Source: Micromonospora sp. M71_S20 (GTDB taxonomy: Bacteria; Actinomycetota; Actinomycetes; Mycobacteriales; Micromonosporaceae). From it: a stretch of DNA of 64,000 bases. The stretch's first letter is position 1. The number at the start of each line of letters is the position of its first letter. Below, one piece after another: positions 1 to 10,500 of this stretch. Location of the stretch: positions 1,178,001 through 1,242,000 of the forward strand of contig NZ_RCCV01000001.1 of NCBI RefSeq assembly GCF_003664255.1, read 5' to 3'. The notes under the pieces are model-generated. The model was given only the letters and a program-made list of their open reading frames with translations. It ran no database searches and was not told where the DNA came from. The position numbers were made by a program, and so were the translations under genes.

Positions 1-1928
1 CGGGCACGGGCCGCGCCGGCGATCCAGGAGGTCGGCTCCTGGACGGTGTACAACCGCAGCGAGCCGGCGGGGGTACGGGCGAGGTAGGCCACGTTCGCAC
101 CGTTGGCGTTGACGAAGCTGAACGCGGTCGGATCGGTGGCGTAGGTCTCGAACGCGTCCTGGGCCGGGATGAAGGCGCCCCAGGTGCCGCTGCCCTGCGC
201 CGTCTCGGCGGCGTAGTGGATGTAGCCGTCGGTGCCACGCACGTAGACGCCGATGCGGCCCGTGACCGGGCTCAGCAACGCGCTCGGCGCGCCCGCCGGA
301 ACGACACCGGTGCCGCCGACCGGCGTCCACGTCCCGGTGAAGGTGCCGTCGACACGGCGTTCGGTGGCCGCGATCCGGCCGACGGAGTTGCGGGAGAAGA
401 TCCGCAGCCGGTAGCCGGGCATCACCACCACGGCCGGGGTGCCGGTGAAACCGCTGCCGCCGAGGCTGGTCCACGCCCCCAGCGTGCCGCCCGTGTAGAG
501 GGCCGCCTGCAACGTGCCGGCGCTGTCCGCGACGACGACCAGGGCGCTCGCGTTGGCCAGCGGCACCGCCACCGGGGTGCCGGTCAGGCCGCTGCCACCG
601 AGCTTGCGCCAGGCCAGCAGGTCCGCGTGCGCCGGGTCCTGCCGCCGGGCCCACAGGGCGCCGCCCGCGTCCACCGCGAACACGACCTCACGCTGGTCGG
701 AGAGGCGCGCCACGGCGGGGTTGGTGGCCATCCGGCCGCCCAGGTCGGCCCAACCGCCCCAGCCGGGGCTGCCGGCGGCCGACTGGGTACGGGTCCAGAC
801 GTCGCTGTTGATGTTGCGAGCCGTGATCCGGGTGAGGTTCTGGGTGTTCTCCGACACCGCCGGCACGCCGCTGAAGCCCTCGCTGCCGGAGACCGCGGTC
901 AGTTGCAGCGAGCTGAAGTTGTCCGGGCTCATCCGGCCGTGCAGCAGCCGGCCGATGTTGTCAGTGTGCGCGAGCTCGATGCTGTTGGAGTTGGCCTGCG
1001 TCACGCTCGCCGCCGCGTACTGGGCCACCGGCACCGCCGGCCGGGCCGGGACGTGCGAGGCGGTCAGCGTGCAGGCGTTGGTGATGGCCGCGACGTTGCT
1101 GAAGCTCTGCCAGCCGGAGGTGCTGATGGTCCGGCGCAGGACCACCCAGGTGTTGTTGTCCTCGCGGAAGCGGTACTGCGCCATGAGCCCGCTGGCCTCG
1201 ATGCCGAACAGGGTGTCCCCGCCGGCCGAGACGACGCCCTTGGTGAACACGTTCCAGCCCGTGCCGAGCGACTGGTGGTAGTCGATCCACCGCTGGCTGT
1301 CCGCGTCGTACCGGTAGCGGTAGAGCCGGCCGTCGGTGGCGTCCCGGGCGAACAGCACGCCCTGGCCGGCGGCGACGATGAGGTTGAACCGGCCCCACCC
1401 CGTGTCGAGCAGGCGATCCGAGAAGGCCCAGGCGCCGGCCGCCTCGTCGTAGCGGTAGGTGCGCAGCCTGCCCAGCCCGTCGACGGCGTAGAAGTCGCCC
1501 CGCTCGTCAACGGTGATCTTGTTCCGGGCGCTGGCGCTCGCGAACTGGGTGAAGCCGGTGCTGATCCGCTGGCCTTCGCTGCCGTTGATCTTCTCCCAGC
1601 CGCTGCTCGTCCAGCGGTAGCGGTACAGCCCGTTCGCGTTGATGCCGTAGACCCGCCCACCCGGGCCACCGATGACCCGGCCGTAGGTCTGCCAGCCGTT
1701 GCCGATCTGGCTGCGGGCCGAGAAGCTCAGGCTCGTGCTGCCGGGCGAATTGACCGGGTAACGCCAGAGCCTGCCGGTGGTGTCGGCGGCGAAGAACGAC
1801 GTCTGGGCGGCGCAGCTCACCGTGTCGGCGGCGTACGCGGGCGTCGGCGCGACCACCGCCAGCAGCGCCGCGGCCAGCGCCGCGACCTGCGCGGCGGCGA
1901 ATCTACCGCGCCATCGTGACCGATTCAT
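1..1928 (-). CDS. Secreted tachylectin-like / beta-propeller protein (3' end outside the window)
   Basis: Reads leftward from the ATG at 1926-1928 and runs off the left edge without a stop, so about 642 residues are visible and the C-terminus is missing. GGAAAGG lies about 7 bases upstream of the ATG. The N-terminus (MNRSRWRGRF then an Ala/Leu-rich stretch ending PAYA-AD) is a clear Sec signal peptide. Residues ~45-270 are short repeats of the type GRLWRYP, NGLYRYRW, GRLRTYRYD and GRLYRYRYD, as in tachylectin-2-like propellers. From ~310 a second block (HTDNIGRLLHG, WTRTQSA, FAVDAGGALW, GRIAATERRVDG) closely matches the C-terminal half of the next gene (2086-4458), so the two share a duplicated propeller. 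Probably an exported carbohydrate-binding or surface protein. No catalytic motif seen; ligand unknown. Confidence 0.8.
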   Translation of the reverse strand, partial: MNRSRWRGRFAAAQVAALAAALLAVVAPTPAYAADTVSCAAQTSFFAADTTGRLWRYPVNSPGSTSLSFSARSQIGNGWQTYGRVIGGPGGRVYGINANGLYRYRWTSSGWEKINGSEGQRISTGFTQFASASARNKITVDERGDFYAVDGLGRLRTYRYDEAAGAWAFSDRLLDTGWGRFNLIVAAGQGVLFARDATDGRLYRYRYDADSQRWIDYHQSLGTGWNVFTKGVVSAGGDTLFGIEASGLMAQYRFREDNNTWVVLRRTISTSGWQSFSNVAAITNACTLTASHVPARPAVPVAQYAAASVTQANSNSIELAHTDNIGRLLHGRMSPDNFSSLQLTAVSGSEGFSGVPAVSENTQNLTRITARNINSDVWTRTQSAAGSPGWGGWADLGGRMATNPAVARLSDQREVVFAVDAGGALWARRQDPAHADLLAWRKLGGSGLTGTPVAVPLANASALVVVADSAGTLQAALYTGGTLGAWTSLGGSGFTGTPAVVVMPGYRLRIFSRNSVGRIAATERRVDGTFTGTWTPVGGTGVVPAGAPSALLSPVTGRIGVYVRGTDGYIHYAAETAQGSGTWGAFIPAQDAFETYATDPTAFSFVNANGANVAYLARTPAGSLRLYTVQEPTSWIAGAARA

Positions 1929-2049
1929 GACATGCCTTTCCATCGACCTGGCGTCGCGGTCGTCGCCGCTTCCCTTGAGAAGCGACGGTCCGGTGGACGG
2001 CCAGCGGATCAATATCGGGAGGAAGGTGCTGGTGTGTCGGTACCGGGCC

Positions 2050-2072
2050 GGGCGCGGACCGGTGCCGCGCCC
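2050..2072 (-). terminator. Possible hairpin after the 790-residue propeller gene
   Basis: GGGCGCGG and CCGCGCCC can pair around a six-base loop, 14 bases past the stop at 2086. There is no clear T-run, as is common in this GC range, so this is a weak call. Confidence 0.3.
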
Positions 2073-2085
2073 GACCCGTGGTGCG

Positions 2086-4458
2086 TCAGGCCGGTGGGGC
2101 GGGGAGGGTGTGCGCGGCGAAGACGCCGCGCGCGACCGCCGTGACAGCGGTGTCCCCGGCCTGCACCGCAGTGGTCGAGCTACGGTCGGCCGCGGCGGCA
2201 AGGCCGGCGACCGGTTGCCGTTCGTAGATGCGGCTGGCGTTGTTGGCGTTGCGGAACAGGATCAGCCACGTCTGCCCCGCGCCGTTGGTCACCGGCACGA
2301 TCGTCGGATCAGTCGCCGCCGACTCGAACAGGTCCGGGATCGCGGCGGACCAGCCGCCGAACACCCCCGAACCCTGCGCCGTCTCCCACGACAGCATGAC
2401 CGCGCCCGTGGTGCTGCGGGTGACGACCGCCGTGCGGCCCAGCACCGGGTCCAGGACGGCCGCCGGCGCGCCCGCCGACACGTACGACCCCAGCGACGTC
2501 CAGGCTGCCGGGAACGTCCCCGCCGCGTCCTGGTACTTCGTCGCGATCCGGCCGTCGAGGTTCTGCACGAAGACGCGCGTCCGGTAGCCGGGGTACACCA
2601 CCACGGCGGGCGTGCTGGTGCCGGTGCCGCCGAGGTTCGTCCAGGGGGACAGGGTGCCCTCGACGTACTCGGCCGTCGCCACCGTGCCGGAGGCGGTGCG
2701 CAGGAACAACCGCACGCCGGTGCGGGTCGGCGCGACGACCGGCGTGCCGGTGAAGTCCTGGTCGCTCAGTGCCCGCCAGGCCGGGATGGTGCCGGTCTGC
2801 TGGTAGACCCAGAGCTTTCCGTCGGCGTCGACGGCGAACACCGCCATCGTGCCGGACGGCAGCCGGGTCACCACCGGGGCGGCGGCCATCGAACCGCCGA
2901 AGTCCGCCCACGCACCCCACGTCGCCGAACCCACCGCCGTCTGGGTACGCGCCCACACGTCCGAATCCGAGTAGCGGGCCGCCACCTGCACCTTGCCGTC
3001 ACCCAGCACGCCCAGCGACGGCCGGCCCGAGAACGCCTCGTTGCCCGAAACCACGGTCCACTGCACCGAGCCGAAGTTGTCCACGTCGGTCTGGTGCCCG
3101 ATCAGCACCCGGCCGATGTTGTCCGTGTACGCGTACTCCACCATGCCCAGCGACGCACCCGCCACCGGACCGGCCTGCACGCCCACCGACGCCGCGAACG
3201 ACTCCACCGGGGCCGCCGGGATCGGGTCGGCGAAGTAGCCCTGGATGTCCACGATGACGCGGGTGGACGCGGGCAGCGTGTGCCTCAGCCGGATCGCGCC
3301 GTCGGTGCCGGGCGGGACGATGACCAGGCCGGTCACGCTGTGTGGCTTGCGCGTGTGCACCTGGGAGACGGCGGGCACGGCGCCGCCGGCCGGCCACACC
3401 TGGACGGCGCCGGCGGCGGACGGGGCGACGGCGGTCACGTTGACGACCACGCCGGCAACGCCCCGGGTGGGCATGCCGAGCTTTCCGGTCACCTGCACGT
3501 CGACCGTCCCACCGGCCGCGACCGAGCCGTCGTGGAGGCGGGTGGCCGCGAGGTGCCGGAAGCCGGCTCCCTGGCCGGCGTCGCCGCTGATGTAGCCGTA
3601 CGGCGCGACGATCAGGTCGACGGCGGCACCGCTCTGGTTGGTGAACGTGGCCTGGCCGGCCGCGGAGAGCGGCACCGAGGTGAGGTGCCCACTGTGTCCG
3701 GTCTCCTCGAAGCTCACCGCCGAGTGCGGCGGCGCGCCGCCACCGGCCGGCATCACGCCGAGCCAGCCGGGCTTGGTCACGTTGACGGCGATCACGTTGG
3801 CCAGCACGGCGGTCGCGGTCGCCGGGATCGCGCCGCCGGTCAGCGTCACCGTGCGGTTGCCCTGCGCGGCGATCTTCGCCTTGGTCGTACCCGTGCCGTC
3901 CCGGGTGTCGATCAGCTTGTCCGGCGCGACCGGCACGAATCCGCCGCCGCCACCGACGGTGGAGCGGAAGTATCCCTGCGCGGTGATGATGATGTGCGAG
4001 CTGCCGGCGTCCTGCCGTACGGCGATCCGGCCGTTGCTGCCGGGGCGGACCACCGCGGTGTTGGAGACCTGTTCCCCCGGCGAGGTGTTGAGCATCGACA
4101 CCCCGTTCGGGGTGGTTCCGTCCGGGTAGGCCCGCAGGTAGGTGGTGGCGGTGCCGTCCGTCGTCACCAGCCGGATCAGGACCGCGCTCACTCCGGCGGA
4201 GGGGACGCCGCCGACGCCCAGGACCGGAAACGTCACCACGCCGCCGGCCCCGACGGCGCCGGTGCGCCCGCCGATCCCGGTACGGGTGTCGAGCAGCGCG
4301 GCGCCTCTCGGCAGCGACACGTAGTCGCCGCCCAGCCCGGCCGCGTCCGCGGCGGCCGGCGACGGGCGCGAGACGGCCACGCCCAACGCCGCCACCAACA
4401 GCACCAGCACGGTCAGCAGCCGCACCGGCCGCGATCTGTACGTGCCTTCGGTCAACAC
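2086..4458 (-). CDS. Secreted protein with three DTR/QGYF-type domains and a C-terminal propeller
   Basis: 790 residues from a GTG at 4456-4458, chosen because AAGGGAAG lies just upstream; the TTG immediately after is an alternative. Residues ~12-36 form a signal peptide ending SPAAADA. Three ~130-residue beta-rich units follow. The first two open with a LxDTRxG motif (ALLDTRTGIGG, KLIDTRDGTG) and each unit ends in QGYF, YGYI or QGYF; the third has degenerated to RLHDGS. From ~430 to the end, motifs such as YTDNIGRVLIGH, VFAVDADGKLWVYQQ, GRIATKYQD and LSWETAQGSGVFGGW match the C-terminal half of the 1-1928 protein. Such proteins are frequent in actinobacterial exoproteomes, but I know of no assigned function. 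It lies 82 bp downstream of the RHS gene on the same strand, where an immunity gene would be expected, yet it is exported and does not look like one. Confidence 0.85.
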   Translation of the reverse strand: MLTEGTYRSRPVRLLTVLVLLVAALGVAVSRPSPAAADAAGLGGDYVSLPRGAALLDTRTGIGGRTGAVGAGGVVTFPVLGVGGVPSAGVSAVLIRLVTTDGTATTYLRAYPDGTTPNGVSMLNTSPGEQVSNTAVVRPGSNGRIAVRQDAGSSHIIITAQGYFRSTVGGGGGFVPVAPDKLIDTRDGTGTTKAKIAAQGNRTVTLTGGAIPATATAVLANVIAVNVTKPGWLGVMPAGGGAPPHSAVSFEETGHSGHLTSVPLSAAGQATFTNQSGAAVDLIVAPYGYISGDAGQGAGFRHLAATRLHDGSVAAGGTVDVQVTGKLGMPTRGVAGVVVNVTAVAPSAAGAVQVWPAGGAVPAVSQVHTRKPHSVTGLVIVPPGTDGAIRLRHTLPASTRVIVDIQGYFADPIPAAPVESFAASVGVQAGPVAGASLGMVEYAYTDNIGRVLIGHQTDVDNFGSVQWTVVSGNEAFSGRPSLGVLGDGKVQVAARYSDSDVWARTQTAVGSATWGAWADFGGSMAAAPVVTRLPSGTMAVFAVDADGKLWVYQQTGTIPAWRALSDQDFTGTPVVAPTRTGVRLFLRTASGTVATAEYVEGTLSPWTNLGGTGTSTPAVVVYPGYRTRVFVQNLDGRIATKYQDAAGTFPAAWTSLGSYVSAGAPAAVLDPVLGRTAVVTRSTTGAVMLSWETAQGSGVFGGWSAAIPDLFESAATDPTIVPVTNGAGQTWLILFRNANNASRIYERQPVAGLAAAADRSSTTAVQAGDTAVTAVARGVFAAHTLPAPPA

Positions 4459-4540
4459 GTCACTTCCCTTTGTCGTAATGAGGATGGTCTTCGGGGTCCG
4501 TGGTCGACCTTCGGTGACAGAACCGAAGGACGACCGGCGG

Positions 4541-7500
4541 TCAGCCAACACCGTGCGGGAACCAATCGTCGATCTGTTGGATGAACTCGACCACCTTGTC
4601 GAAGGCCTTCGCGTGGGCTTCCCGCTTGCCCCTGAAGCCTTCGAGCTGCCTCCGCAGTTCTTCCATGTCCTCGTTCCGCCGCTGAACGGTGCCGTTGCGC
4701 AGTTCGGGGAAGGTGTCGTCCAGCTTCGCGTCGTCGCAGTTGCACCGGCCCGAGGGCTTCCTTCCAGTGGTCGATTCGGGCAGCGCCGAAGGGCCGTGGA
4801 CCGGGCAGCCGGCGTCGGTGTTGTGCACCAGCAGGTCCAGCCCGCCGGCGAGCACGTAGAACGTGTGCGTCGAGTCGACGGTGAGGTTGTAGACCCGCTC
4901 CCGCTCGGTACGTTCCCGGGTCGCCAGCACCGTCCCGGTCCCCCCGCCGGAGGTCCGCAACTCCTCACCGGCGACGAGGTCGCCGGCCTCGACCCAGGCG
5001 TTCCGCTCCGGCGACCAGAACGGGTGGCCCTCGGTCGCGGTGACCGTGGCGCTGGCCGAACCGCCCGGGCCGTCGGTGTCCACCTCGACCTCGACCAGTT
5101 CCTTGCGTCCCTCGCCGACGATGACGGCGGTGACCGCGAAGGCGCCGGTGCGGCCGGTGGTGGGGTCGGTGGAGAGCACCTTCTCCCCCACCCTGACCTC
5201 GCTGATCGGCTTGGTCGAGCCGTCGGCCATCCGGACCAGCGTGTCGCCGGTGAAGCTGTTGCCGGTGGCGCAGGACGCGACGTCGGCCGCGTCGTCCGCC
5301 CGCCGGGCGGTGGGCACCCGGGTTCCCCCACGGATGACGTCGGCGATCTCGTCGCCGTTCCTGGCCGCCAGACGCGCCACGCGTGCCGCGCGCACCGCCC
5401 CACCACCGACCCCACCGAGGGCGAAGCCGGCCACGGTCGCCACCGTCCAGGCGCACGCCTCGAGGTCGCCCTTGCTCACGCAGTCGACCAGATCGGTGAT
5501 GCCGACCGCCTCGGCGGCGAAGCTCAGCGCGTCCTTCACGTACGGCGCCGCCGCCTGGGCGAAGTCCACCACCGCCTCGGCCGCCTTGGAGACCTCCTCG
5601 ACGACCGTCCCGACCGCCTGGACCGCCGCCTGGTAGAGGACCTTGGCGCCCCGGACCGTGTCGGCCACCACGTCGCGGACGCCGGCGACCACCGCGGCCG
5701 GGATGTGTGCCGCCGCCGACACCACCGTCTTGATGGTCGACACGACCGGCTTGAGCGCGGCGGCCACGGCCTGGACCGGGTTGTGCCTGACCGCGTACTC
5801 GATGGCCCGGCGCGCGGTCTCGGTGACCCGCCGCTTCATCTCGTGGATCACCCGACGCGCCTGTTCGGCCTTCTGCCTCGCCCAGGTCATTCCCGCCGAG
5901 ACGGCGCCGCTCACCCCCTGGTACGCGCGCGACACCTTGCCGGCGACCCAGGTGGCCGCGGATCTGATCTGGTTGCCGACCCAGCTGACGGCCGTGCGGG
6001 CCTTGTCGTAGAGCCATCTGGCGCCGCTGGAGATGGCGCTGGCCGCCTTCCGGATCGCCGAGCCGACCCAGCTGGCCGCCCGCTTCACGCCCGCCCAGGC
6101 GTAGCTGGCCCCCGCCCTCAGCCCGGACCAGGCGTGGGAGGCGACCCGCTTCACGCCCGACCAGGCGTTGGCGGCGACCCGCTTCGCGCCCGACCAGGCG
6201 CTGGAGGCCGTCTTCTTGACGCTGTTGACCACGGACTTGCACCAGCTGCACGAGGGCCAGTGCCCGTCCGGGTCGATGTGCGCCAGCGGGTCGCCCGCCG
6301 CGTAGGTGTACCGGTTGGCCAGGATCGAGTCGCCGGTGCGGTAGTTGACCGTGTCGCGGGAGACGAAGCCGCCGGTGCCGGGCTCGTACCAGCGCGCGCC
6401 CATGTCGACCTGGCCGGTGGTCGGGTCGGTCCAGTCGCCCTGGAAGCCCAGGTCGCCCGTGTCGCCCTCGGTGGCGACCACCTTGCCGAAGGGGTCGTAC
6501 GCCTTCGAGTCGGTGAGCTCGGTCAGCGCGGTGTCCATGGGTTCGATGCCGGCCACCACGTCGCCGTGTCCGTCGGTGAGGGCCAGCAGTTGCTCGTTGC
6601 CCTCGCCCACGGCGAGGACCTCACCGGCCGGCCCCCGGGAGAAGCGGCTGGCGCCGTCGGTGACCACGTCGTCGGCCAGGCCCGCGTAACCGAACGAGGA
6701 GGTGCCACGGGCCGCCACCCGGTTCAGCGCGTCGTACGTGTACGTCACGCTGCCCGCGTTGGTGAGCCGGTCGAACGCGTCGAAGGTGTACTTCTCGGTC
6801 AGCCCGGAGCTGGTTCGCGAGGCGAGCGTGCCCCGCGCGGTGTAGGTGTAGGTGTAGTCCGAGTCGGACAGCAGCCGGTTGCGCTCGTCGTAGCTGGCGG
6901 TCTTCGCGCCGGCCCTGATCCGGTTGCCGGAGGCGTCCCAGGCGTACGCGACGGTGCCCTGCGGCCCGGTCCACGAGATCAGGCGCCCGGCCAGGTCGTA
7001 GGCGTAGGTGTGCTTGCCCGCCCCGGCCGTTCCGGCCGTGGTCTTGCCGATGAGCTTGTCGTCGGCGTCGTAGGTGTAGTTGACCGAGCTGACCGACTGC
7101 CCAGCCGCGTTGCGGGTGACGTCGCTGCTCACCCGCGCAAGGTTGTCGTAGGCGAAGGTGCGGATCCGGCCGGAGCCGTAGTCGATTCTGGTCGGCTGCC
7201 CGGCGGCGTCGTAGCTGTAGCTCTGGGTGACGCCGGTGATGCCGTCGCGGGCCGCGGTCAGCCGCCGCTTCGTGTAGGTGTAGGTGGCGGTCCCGGACGC
7301 GTCGGTCTGGCTGGTCAGCAGGCCGTCGGCGTCGTACCGGAAGCTGGCGGCGCCGGCCCGGCCGGTGGCGCTGAGCAGGTTGCCCCGGTCGTCGTAGCCG
7401 AACGTGTCGGTGCCGACCGGCGCGGCGGCCCGGATCAGCCGGCCGGCCAGGTCGTAGCCGAGGGCACGCTCCGGGGTGCCGGCGCCGCTGCCGGTCTCGC

Positions 7501-10500
7501 CGGTCAGCCGGCCCGCCGAGTCGTAGCTGCGGATCCGGGTCACCCCGCCGGGCGCGGTGAGCCGGGTCGGCTGCGCGGCGACGTCGTACGCCACCGTCCA
7601 GGTGCGGTCGGCCGCATTCGGGTGGGCGGTGGTGACCGGCTCGATCTGCGACTCCAGCAGGCCCCAGCTGTTGTACGTGGAGATGGTGCGGTTGCCCCGG
7701 CCGTCGGTGTAGCGGGTGGGGTTGCCGGCCACGTCGTAGCCGAAGCTGGTGGTGATCGAGGAACTGGCGGTGACCGGCTCCACCTGCCGGGCCAGGCGGC
7801 CCAGCGTGTCGTACTCGTAGGTGGTGGTCACGCCGCCCGGGCTGACCGCCGAGGTCAGGTTGCCGGCCGCGTCGTAGCCGTAGGTCTGGGTACGCAGGAT
7901 CGAGCCGTCCGGCGCCACGTCCGACTCGGCGGTGATCAGCCCGAACAGGTCGTAGTCGATCCGCTCGGTGCGGCCCAGCCCGTCGCTGACGCGCACCTGC
8001 CGGCCGGCGAAGTCGTAGCCGTAGCTGGTGGCCACCCCGGCGGGATCGACGACCCGGGTGAGCTGGTCGAACACGTCGTACGTGTTGGCGGTGGTGGCAC
8101 CGCTGGGCGACACGACCGACGTGACGTTGCCACGGTCGTCGTAGCGGTACTGCGTGGTGAGCGTCCGGGCGGTCGGGTACCGCTCCAGCACCGTGGCGGT
8201 CACCTGCCGGTCGAGGTCGTCGTAGGTCGCCTCGGTCCGGCTGCCGGTGGGGCTGGTCACCGACAGGAGCTGACCGGTACGTGTGTAGGTGTACCGGGTC
8301 ACCGCCCGGTCCGCGGTGCCGGCCGGCGCGTCCCGGCTGACCAGCCGGCCCAACTGGTCGTACTGGTAGCGGGTGGCGTTGCCCCGCGCGTCGGCGGTCT
8401 CGAGCACGTTGCCCGCCGCGTCGTAGCGGGCCGTCGTGGTCGGCTGCAACGAGCTGATTCCGGCGGGTGGCGCGTACGTCGGGGCGGTGCTGCCGACCTG
8501 GCGGCCCAGTCGGTTGTAGGTGAAGCGGCTGACGTTGCCCCGGGCGTCGGCCGTGTGCACCGTCTCGTCGAAGGTGTTGTAGCCGGTGACGGTGGTCGGC
8601 GTGACGGTGCTCGGCGCGGTGCCGTTCTCCTCGGCGGCCACCGCCGGGGCGACCACCCGGACCTGGCGGCCCAGCTCGTCGTGCTGGTAGCGGATCGTCC
8701 GCCCGAGCGGGTCGGTGGCGGCGGTCAGCAGCCCGCGCTGGTCGTAGACGCTGGTGGTGACCCGGCTGACCGTGCCGGCGACGACCGTCTGGCGGATCGG
8801 GTTGCCGCTGTCGTCGTAGGCGAAGTCGACCTGCTCACCGGCGGTGGACAGGGTCCACGGCACGTTGGACGGCCGGCCGGTGCGCGTCATCCGGGTGACA
8901 TTGCCCATCGTGTCGTACGCGTACGACGTGGTCAGCGCGGCGGCGCCGGGGTTGACCACGACGCTGGCGACGGTGCCGGCCGGGGTGTACGTCTGCTGGG
9001 TGACCGAGGTGCCGTTGGCCGAGGCCTGCCGGGTGCGGTTGCCGGCGCCGTCGTACGTGTTCTCCTCCACGACGTAGTCGCGCTTGCTGCCGTCGGCGTT
9101 GCGGAAGTTCTTCAGCACGAGGCGGTGCAACTGGTCGTCGCCGTAGTACTGGTACTCCAGCCGACGGCCCATCGCGTCGGTGTCGCTGGCCATCCGGCCG
9201 GCGTGGTCGTACGTGTAGGTGTGCAGCACCAGGTAGTCGCCGGTGGTGGGGCCCTCGTCGCCGGCGTACGCCCGCAGCCGGACCTCGGCCAGCGCGTTGC
9301 GCGCCGTGTAGGCGTAGTCGTACCGGTTGCCGTTCGCGTCCACGACGGTGGTCTCGTTGCCGAACCGGTCGTAGTTCTTGACGGTCTCGTTGCCCTCCGC
9401 GTCCGTGGTCTTGATCGGTCGGTTGGACTGGTCGTATTCCCACGTGCTGACCCGGGTCGGATCGTCGCCGCGCACGTCGTCGACCTCGACGCGGGTCACG
9501 TTGCCGTCCACGTCGTAGGAGGTCGTGGAGCGCTTCTGGTGCGCCTGGCCGGTCACCGCGTCGGTGGTGGCCGGCTCGGTGATGCTGACCGGCCGCGACA
9601 GCGCGTCGTAGCTGTGGCTGGTGACCACGCCCGCCGGGTAGCTGTCGGAGATCTCCGTGGTGGTGAGCAGCCGGCCCAACGCGTCGTAGGTGTGGGTGGT
9701 GGCCAGCCCCGACGGCTGCGTGACCCGGTAGAGGTCGCCGTTCTGGTAGTACGCGTAGCGGGTGATCTTGCCGCGCGCGTCGGTGGTGGTCAGCAGCAGG
9801 CCGGCCGGCACGGTGCCGCCGCCGTACGCCGCCTCGCCACCGGTGGTGTAGGTGTGCCGGACGGTGCCGCCGTCCGGGTTGACCTGCGTCGCCAGCTCAC
9901 CGAACGGCGTGTAGGCGTAGCTGGTCCGGTAGGTGTTGTCGGTGGCGCTGGCCGAACGCCCGTCCCGCGACTCGGTCGGCAGGTCGTTACGCGGGTCGAA
10001 CGGGTCGGTCACCGTCGCCGGATAGGTCGTGTAGGCGGTGTGGCAGACCCCGTTGGTGCGGCAGGTCCGCTTCGAGGTGACGTTGCCGCGCTGGTCGTGG
10101 CCCATCCGCACGGCGTCGCCGTTCTCGTTCGTGACCACGGTCTGGTTGCCGCGGTCGTCGTACTCGAACGTGCGGATCGCCATGCCCTCCAGCGGGTGCC
10201 GCACGAACACCGGCCCGCCCGCGTCCCCCGGGATGACGGTGCAGAACGACGGGTCACCCGGGTCGGGCGTGGAGCACACCTCCGTCGGCGGCGGGGGCGG
10301 TGGCGGCGTGGGCGAGCCGGGCCGGTCCTCCTCGCGGATCTCCAGGCCGAGCGGCGTGCCCGAGCGCAGCAACTGGCCGCTGAGCGCGTCGTACTCGAAC
10401 AGGTGCGGCCGGTTGGCCGGGTCCAGCACCTGCACGCTGCGGCGCAGGTCGGTGTCGCCGCCGTAGACCAGCGGCGCGCCGATGGTCCACATGCCGCCGT

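Noticed and set aside
216..1919. Plus-strand open frame opposite the tachylectin-like gene
   Set aside because: The minus strand encodes a clear signal peptide and propeller repeats; the plus frame is compositionally biased shadow.
2086..4458. Immunity protein for the RHS toxin
   Set aside because: It has a signal peptide, is 790 residues long and is related to the next exported propeller protein.
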